From: Bolinopsis microptera
Taxonomy: Eukaryota > Ctenophora > Tentaculata > Lobata > Bolinopsidae
Direction: 5' to 3'
NCBI RefSeq assembly: GCF_026151205.1
Contig: NC_087082.1
Location: forward strand, 9,680,901 to 9,744,900
Length of the DNA stretch: 64,000 nucleotides
Of the stretch, positions 57,381 to 64,000 are shown in pieces. The position numbers and the translations under genes are program-made. How positions within the stretch are numbered: position 1 is the first letter of the stretch; the number at the start of each line of letters is the position of its first letter. Under the pieces are notes generated by a model. That model was not told the origin of the DNA and did not search any database. It saw only the letters and a list, made by a program, of their open reading frames with translations.

Positions 57381-57521
57381 TATTTATTTAGCCGTAACAT
57401 CTTAGCACTGATGAGGTATACAGATTTAGATATTTGTGGAATAAAAAAAATAAAACTAACGTCTCTATTGACGAAACACGTTTCCTGACAGGATTCGCCA
57501 GATTCGCTATCAGTGTTACTG

Positions 57522-60500
57522 TTAGCCTTTGGGCAGCAGGGTAATGTTAACATAGTAGCTTCTTTGTAGACCCAGCTGGGCCGATTCTGCCATAGCCTGG
57601 AAATAATTAACTTTCAATCGTTGATAAGTTAATATATCAGAAGATGCTGTATTTAATTTTCGTGAATATTTTCTCATAATAACTTATTAGACAACTTTGC
57701 TAATAATATTAAAGGGGGTGTAAATGTGAGATACCATATTAAGATAATCTCTACTATTAACGAATATCTTCAATGAGAGGAAGCCTCTATCAACCACTCA
57801 CGTCTCGTTTACTTGGCAGATTACGGTATTTTGTGGGTTACTAAAGTTGCACACCCTTTCTACTCGGCTGATGTTGTAATCTCCCCACTTGGTGTCCGTG
57901 TACCTTTCCTCCAGCATCTGAAATATTTGATCACATCTTTGATAGTAAGAATATAGCAGGGAACAGGACTAGTTCGTACAGTAAACATATGATGTATGAG
58001 AGTAAGAATATAGCAGGGAACAGGACTAGTTCGTACAGTAAACATATGATGTATGATTTACCAATTACCGTTTGGGGAAAGGAAACAGTAAACCGGGGGT
58101 TTAATACTGTAATAATAGTACTATCAAGATTGTGGCTACAAAGTGTTGAGGAAAGATATTCATAGAGTAATTATACGAGCCAACAGTGAACCTCCTCAAG
58201 CTTGGATCTTGTTGAAAATAAAAGGAAAAATTAAAGTACCTCGGGTGTCAAACAGTCCCTGCCTGGAATAGGATCAAAGCTGATTTCCTCTTCTTCTTCA
58301 TCTTCCATGACTGGTGGCACAGTAGTTGGTTCTTCTTCTTCACAAATAGGCTTGGGCGCTGTGTTATAAGATGTTATATAGCGTCTTGTATCCGTGTATT
58401 TTAGCAACTGAGTAAAGCCGGCTTTGGTGCTGTGTTTTAAGAAGTTAAAGATGTGGATTCTGGTGGGGAGGTATATTTGTGTAATTGCAGTCCTATCCCA
58501 TTTATGCTAAGGATTGATCACGTGTTTGATCACGGATCAACTTTAACTAAAATCCACATCTATATCAATTTTAAGGTAAACTAATATGCCCCACCAGAGT
58601 CCACATCTTATATATCAACTTTAAGGTAAACTAATATGCCCCACCAGAGTCCACATCTGTATCAACTTTAAGGTAAACCAATATGCCCCAGCAGAGTCCA
58701 CATCTATATCAACTTTAAGGTAAACTAATATGCCCCACCTCCCCACCAGAATCCACATTTATAGCAGCTTGTATCCTAATCTTGGCACCCTTAAAGTAAG
58801 ATATTAGTCCAAACTTGGACAATTTGGACATCTGAACAGTACAGCATTGTAGGTACATTGTACATTGTACAATGTACATTGTATAATTGTTATGAGTTAT
58901 GACGATTATAAAAGAACGATAGAACATATTTGTATGCCTTTGGCACTTGGCAGTTATCGTCGCAAATTTTCGAATTGCGATTGAACTGCAAAACAATTAA
59001 AAGCCTACCTTTGAAGTGTGAGTCTGTATAAGGACAATTGCAGACAAAGCTATCAATATTCAGAACGTGAGCTAGGTTCTTGTGTATCTGAAAAAGAAAC
59101 CCTCTCCAGTTCTCGACGAAATAATTTCAACAAAATAATTTTAACGAAGTTATTTCAATTGATAAAGTAAGTTTTATGATTGCTCAATCACCGCATTTGA
59201 ATTATACAATGTACAATGTACAATGTCCAATATACAATATAAAATGTACATCTCTTTTGACCTTACCTGGCCCTTGAGGCAGTACATAAAGTTGGGTTGG
59301 TCCATGACAATATGGTATTTATACATTCCATAGTTGTCCAGCCTTCCCCCACACTCGTCCAGATTTCGGCTGGTCAACAAGACACCTTGTTCGTCATACG
59401 GACCGTAGATGGGGTATCCTGTGTTGTGACGAGGGTTACAATTGATTTTCGTATGACAGAGCAACTAAGAGTAGGGGGCGGGGCCGGGGGGGCGGGGCCG
59501 GGGGCCGGGGGCGGGGTGGGGGTGTATATACTATTTCTAATACCCCCTAGATAATATTAGGGGGGGACTGTTTCCCTATCCCACAGTTCCTACACCCATT
59601 CCAGAGGCATTACATTAGCTACTAGCTTTTCTTATGAATAATTCACCAAACTATGCACGCATAGGGCTGCAAATAAGCTCCACTTTGTATAGTTAACAGT
59701 TGTGAGCTTGTATACATAAGTACATAAAAGTTCACAATTACTATTAACTATACAAAGTGTCTGTAATGTAAATCTGAAGTACACATTTTAAGAGAACGGT
59801 TGCAGCAGTTTACTGTAAAGAATAGAATGAAGGAGATAATGAACAAACCATCAATGGCGACCCCGTATATCTGCCCCGGCTGATTACATTTGAAGGATTG
59901 TACACATGGACTGTAGTCGTAGTAGTGGTACCTGAGATAGTAACAAATGTAACGCGAGCGAAGTCAGTTTCCAAATATTTGCTCATGTTTATTGCTCATG
60001 AAGGATGATTTGAGGGTTAATGGTACAAAATTCAAAAATATTTTGTTTACTCGCAAATTTGTTATTTTTAGTGCCACTTACACTCCGTTTTCATCAGTTC
60101 TTCCTCTGCAAGCATCCAAATAAAGACTGGTTTTGGCGTTTTTACACCCTTTTACTGGCATGTAGGGGTTATGAATAGGGACTCCTGGGGTCGAAAGAGA
60201 AATTTTCATACAACTAATTTTATATAAGTATTCAGTAGGTTAAAATATGAAATCTTTTGCGTTGTTATTTTAGTTGAATTTAAATACGTAGCATAGTAAA
60301 AACAAGCAAAATTGGGCAACATATTTGCAGGATGATCTTATTTTCACAATAATACATTAATATAGTATAATTAGAAAAAAAATATAGTATAATTAGTAAA
60401 ACATGATTATATACTTATATACTATATATAGTAATATAAGTATGACTGAATAAGCGATGACAGTTGCTAGGTGACAGTTGCTAGGTGACAGTTGCTTGGT

Positions 60501-61619
60501 GACAGTTGCTAGATGACAGTTGCTAGGTGACAGTTTCTAGGTGACAGTTGCTAGGTGACAGTTGCAAGGTGACAGTTGCTAGGTGACAGTTGCTAGGTGA
60601 CAGTTGCTAGCGATGACACAGGTACCTTTCACAGTGACTCCGATCATCCCCAGAGGTAAGCACCACAGAACAGTGTTTGCCCTCTTTGGTGTCTTCCTGA
60701 TCAATATCTTCAGATCTTGACTCTGCAGTTTAAATTAAAAGTTATATCGTGCAAAAATTGAAAGTTTCACAACACTTTATTTGTCGGATTGATAACAAAT
60801 ATTCCCCCCCCCCCCCTCCCGGCGTATTAGGTAACATGTACAGTGAACTTATATAATAACCTGGAGCAGATTAAAGTCCTCGTTTTGACCGTCCCACTGT
60901 CCGGTGTAATGATCAGGGATAGCGTTGAACTTTATCAGTAGCACTTCGCCGGCTGCGTCAGTCTCAACTGATACCTGTTTGTGGGAATGTTTGATTAATA
61001 CAAGGGGGGGGGGGGGGGGGGGGGGTCAGTGTACACACGTTGGGTCTTAACCCACTGCTGAGCTCTAAAGGCAATGTTGACTGACTTTGGGCTGGCGAGA
61101 TATTGGCGAAAAACAATCTCGATCACGTGATTTGATCGATCATGTAAGAAAGTTAGTTTAATTTATCGTTAGGGTTTCAGCATATGCTTTTGTGAGGGAA
61201 TGGGTTAGGGTTAGGGTTGGGATCAGATTAGAGTATTAGGGTTTCGAATAGTCATTCAGGGTCACATAGTGATAGAGAACGGGTTAAAAAAGTCACGTGA
61301 CAGTCGAGTGTAGAGTGATTAATCATCATCCATTCTTGACAATGACAGCATTTTTCATGACAGGGCACGATTGGGTTTAAAAAGGATCGGTTCGTGCCAC
61401 CGGAGAAATATGTGATTTTCCCTTCCCCCGCAAAGTCCGCGGTAACACGGGGTTTCACTGTAATTGTTGTGCAAAAAACAGAATACTACTCACTTCAGGG
61501 CTGCTACCACTGTACTTCTCCACATGTGCACCGTTAGTTGTGAACGCCGCAATCTCATCTCTCGTTAGACCCGCTGTTGTGGTGAAGGTGAGTGCCACCC
61601 ACACCAGCAGTGAGTTCAT
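57522..61619 (-). CDS. YHYH-domain secreted protein, complete ten-exon gene (350 aa)
   Basis: Exons on the minus strand are 61494-61619, 60861-60974, 60626-60722, 60082-60184, 59849-59931, 59267-59418, 59009-59087, 58240-58358, 57813-57917 and 57522-57596. Every junction is GT-AG and in phase, totalling 1053 nt. Residues 1-17 are a signal peptide. Residues 81-113 carry the 'R.TP...N....PLG.IGV..KG' phrase, 147-150 are YHYY in place of the family's YHYH, 165-176 read GQIYGVAIDGY, and 177-225 include PIYGPYDEQGVLL, LDECGGRLDNYG, KYHIV and FMYCLKG. These are the hallmarks of the YHYH protein family, whose biochemical role is not established. The C-terminal third adds a Glu-rich linker (residues 258-276) and a cysteine-containing tail ending NITLLPKG. 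Probably extracellular. Confidence 0.9.
57944..58057. repeat. 57-bp tandem doublet in intron 8
   Basis: AGTAAGAATATAGCAGGGAA...CATATGATGTATGA occurs twice in tandem, almost perfectly identical. Confidence 0.9.
58570..58760. repeat. ~50 bp intronic repeat in intron 7, with an inverted partner
   Basis: Four units of AAGGTAAACTAATATGCCCC and CCAGAGTCCACATCT. An inverted copy of the end (GTGGATTCTGGTGGGGAGG) sits at 58453-58471, so this intron can fold back. Confidence 0.8.
60456..60613. repeat. 14-bp (GACAGTTGCTAGGT) array next to exon 3
   Basis: About 11 copies in intron 3, ending 13 nt below the exon 3 donor. One more partial unit abuts the exon. Confidence 0.9.
61158..61300 (+). repeat. Telomere-like TTAGGG-variant repeat, copy 2, in intron 1
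   Basis: GGGTTAGGGTTAGGGTTGGG with flanks CGTTAGGGTTTCAGCATATG and TTAGGGTTTCGAATAG that parallel 43226-43375. Confidence 0.65.
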
Positions 61620-62330
61620 TACCTTTCAGGGTGTTCTGTTTGGTGTTAAGATGCTAAATTATTGTTATGAATTTTATAATGTATTATAATTATTATTATG
61701 ATTTTGAGGGGAAATTTGAAAAAAGCTCCAATCCGCTAGTTGAAACTCACTCACTTAGCTTCTGCTTAATAAATATTTTGTAACACTTTGTTTAATTTCG
61801 GTTCTAAGTTTACCGTTTTCACTACAAGGTTATTGTTGCTATGTACAGTAGTCCAGACTCCAGAGCTTAACATTCCAGCTAAAGCTCCGGTAGAAATAGC
61901 GGATTTATTGAAAGACTACGAGACAAAATAAAGGTTGTAAAACTAAAAGTAAAAAATAGAGGAATTGTGACGGTAACTGTTACTGCCATTGTAACGAACT
62001 AGGGTGTGTGTCGAACTGGGGTGCGTGTGCCATATAGGTTATAATTACTCCCAAATGTTGTAATACAAAGCCAGAAATAGTAATCCACAATGCGTATGAA
62101 TATATTTATTCTAAGAATATGCGAAAATGCTTTGTGATACATCCAACGACGTTAAATTGCATACAGGACAATTTTCTTCAAATGATTTCAAGTCACGAAA
62201 TGTGCTCGTAGATTTATGAGCAGCAATCTCAGACTTGGATTCTTGAATTATTATATAACTTTATTCAAATCAAAAATAGAACATAAATAAAGATCTGATT
62301 AGTAGCTAGAAAAAAATAAATACTGATACA
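61620..62330. other. Upstream region of the YHYH gene
   Basis: The promoter should lie here, but no convincing TATA box or initiator is recognisable. No other gene seen. Confidence 0.4.
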
Positions 62331-62334
62331 CAAG

Positions 62335-62592
62335 CTATAACAATTTCTTCCATCCCACTCCATCAGAGGCTAAAAGTCTTAAACTGTAAAAATCGTCTAT
62401 ATTTACAAATGGAATGTTCCTACTACCTAAATCAAATTTAATAGTCCTAAGCAAGTTCGACTGGTGTCTGCCTACTCTACCCTTTTTAGTACTCTGACTC
62501 TCTACTGCAAAATGTAATGCAAGCTGTGCAGGTGAGTTGTTATCACTGCGAAGGACATGTCCGAGCATCCTCCATCGTGCACATGAAACTGT
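62335..62592 (-). pseudogene. LINE reverse transcriptase C-terminal fragment
   Basis: The minus strand reads CARWRMLGHVLRSDNNSPAQ, then KGRVGRHQSNLLRTIKFDL and a stop. The pattern 'W..LGH.LR...N.PA..AL.......GR.GR....L......DL' is the extreme C-terminus of many RNase H-less LINE ORF2 proteins. Homology stops abruptly at about 62592, so it is a 5'-truncated insertion. Confidence 0.65.
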
Positions 62593-63560
62593 ATTCCATT
62601 TTTTTTTTAATTACAGGTTTTCCAGCCGATCGGTTTAAAACGATATCAAGAAGAAATCTGCTTGAAAAATGGAAATTAGCCGCCGGAGTAAACCACGAAA
62701 CCGACACTGGATCAAAATCTTCAATATTTGTGCTATGGATCTGTGCTTAATCCATATGTAATATGTACGTCATGATGATGGAAGAGGCAGCGATCAGTTT
62801 TTGAAATTATCAAATGTATAGATCAAGTGTATGGATATAATATACTTATAGCAGCAAAAAACTAGTGAAAGGTTCATTTTCAGGCTAACTCTTAGCATTA
62901 GCAAAGAAAAGCACTAATGTAGTAGACTGTATCGAAAAGCAATAAATACATGGTTATCAACGTGAGCTTAAAGTCAACGATCGACCAATAATATGTTATC
63001 GAATTCATTATTATTTCGATACATGCAGCACGTGACCCGCCGAGCTTCCTATTATAAATGTTAAAGTTGGTCACGGTACTTGCAGGTGCTCTGCGCAAGT
63101 TAATAATCCCTTATTGTATAGATATATACTGTTTTTAAAGCGGGAAATCCAATTAAAGCGTTGTCAAGAGTATAAAGAACTGACGAGTGATTAGCCCCAA
63201 TATATTTGGAGGGGGTTCTAACAAAAATCGCGGCCCAGCAAAAAATCTGCGTCCTACTTCGTAAAGTGCTTTCATTGTTGAAGATCTATATATTATAAAA
63301 ATATATATAGATCCTCAACAATGGAAGCAGCAAACAACAAGCACTTTTAGTTACGAGAGCTTTGGTATCGTTACATGATACCTAGCCCTCCCAATATGCA
63401 GCATGACACTCAACAGCTCAGCCTCAACTGCCTTTACTAGATCCCTACTTGATCTATTTTAGCTTTACAAAAGGACCATCTGTTGTGACAAGAATGGATC
63501 AGCTTATAGAAGGGAAATCAATCTATGAGCAGAGAATGTATTATTTTATAAAAGACATCC
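62593..63560. other. Intergenic DNA
   Basis: A small inverted pair TGTTGAAGATCTATATATT/AATATATATAGATCCTCAACA lies at 63277-63322. Nothing else supported. Confidence 0.4.
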
Positions 63561-63573
63561 ATAGGCCGATTTA

Positions 63574-63645
63574 AGGTACCTTTTCGAACCTTATACAATT
63601 ATATGGGCGGACATTTATACGTAGACGGACATAATTTTGGGCCAC
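63574..63645. mobile_element. Diverged pogo-type end
   Basis: GGTACCTTTTCGAACCTTATAC, then GGGCGGACATTTATACG and GACGGACATAATT, resembles the left terminus of the 13285 and 21863 elements. The opposite end was not found. Confidence 0.45.
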
Positions 63646-63822
63646 CATCAATATATAAAACCGGCTGTAAGAACTCTTACTAAATTTCAATACCGTCCAC
63701 TCCTTACTCTTTAAGCATAACGGGTCCCTGAGCTGCAAGCACATATGTGATATGGGTGAGCGATTGAACAAAAGCTAAATAGATCTCAGTATCTGCAAGC
63801 GCATTACTAATTACGTGTATGC

Positions 63823-63957
63823 AAATATTAAATATTAAATATTAAATATTAAATATTAAATATTAAATATTAAATATTAAATATTAAATATTAAATATTA
63901 AATATTAAATATTAAATATTAAATATTAAATATTAAATATTAAATATTAAATATTAA
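63823..63957. repeat. 7-bp (AAATATT) array, ~19 copies
   Basis: Uninterrupted 7-bp period, 135 nt. Confidence 0.97.
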
Positions 63958-64000
63958 AGGCACTATCGACTAATCGACCTCGGACTTTAAATCACTAAAC

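Overview
The window is eukaryotic, most likely an invertebrate metazoan. It is AT-rich and gene-poor, has spliceosomal GT-AG introns, TATA-box promoters and interrupted TTAGGG-like blocks, and is dominated by transposon remnants and tandem repeats. I cannot name the species. Cnidarian- or sponge-like is a guess from the mix of LINE, pogo, piggyBac-like and Helitron-like sequences.

Layout. 0-0.8 kb: small two-exon candidate gene (+). 1.4-5 kb: foldback-like structure in which ~170 bp tandem repeats face each other across 1.5 kb of CT-rich DNA. 5.8-10 kb: a palindromic element, one likely isolated exon and a duplicated repeat family. 11.5-12.1 kb: intronless secreted-protein gene (-). 12.5-21.8 kb: tandem repeats, a pogo-type MITE, a Helitron-like end, a TIR element and a long GA tract. 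21.86-29.4 kb: nested mobile elements, with a pogo-like element (TA ends, transposase remnant) split by a 6.5 kb piggyBac-like element (TTAA ends) that holds LINE pieces, an inverted-repeat element and a tRNA-like sequence. 29.5-31.1 kb: decayed LINE. 33-35.5 kb: a ~369 bp satellite running into a 9 bp CTG-rich array. 36-41 kb: two paralogous secreted-protein genes (-), with a mariner relic between them. 41.7 kb: P-loop GTPase exon. 42.4-48 kb: minisatellites.

48.8-61.6 kb is the main genic part, with two multi-exon genes on the minus strand that I reconstructed from reading frame and splice phase. The downstream one (55,231 to 48,776; six exons) is unrecognised. Its third exon is a 23-copy, 54-bp coding minisatellite, and a single 7-nt insertion in it breaks a frame that is otherwise in phase across all six exons. 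The other (61,619 to 57,522; ten exons, 350 codons) is a complete secreted YHYH-domain protein. Two of its exons are bracketed by complementary intronic repeats. The remaining DNA to 64 kb holds a LINE 3' fragment, a pogo-like end and a 7-bp AT satellite.

The genes show no evident shared pathway. Three or four encode signal-peptide-bearing secreted proteins. All exon models are read by eye and untested by RNA data.
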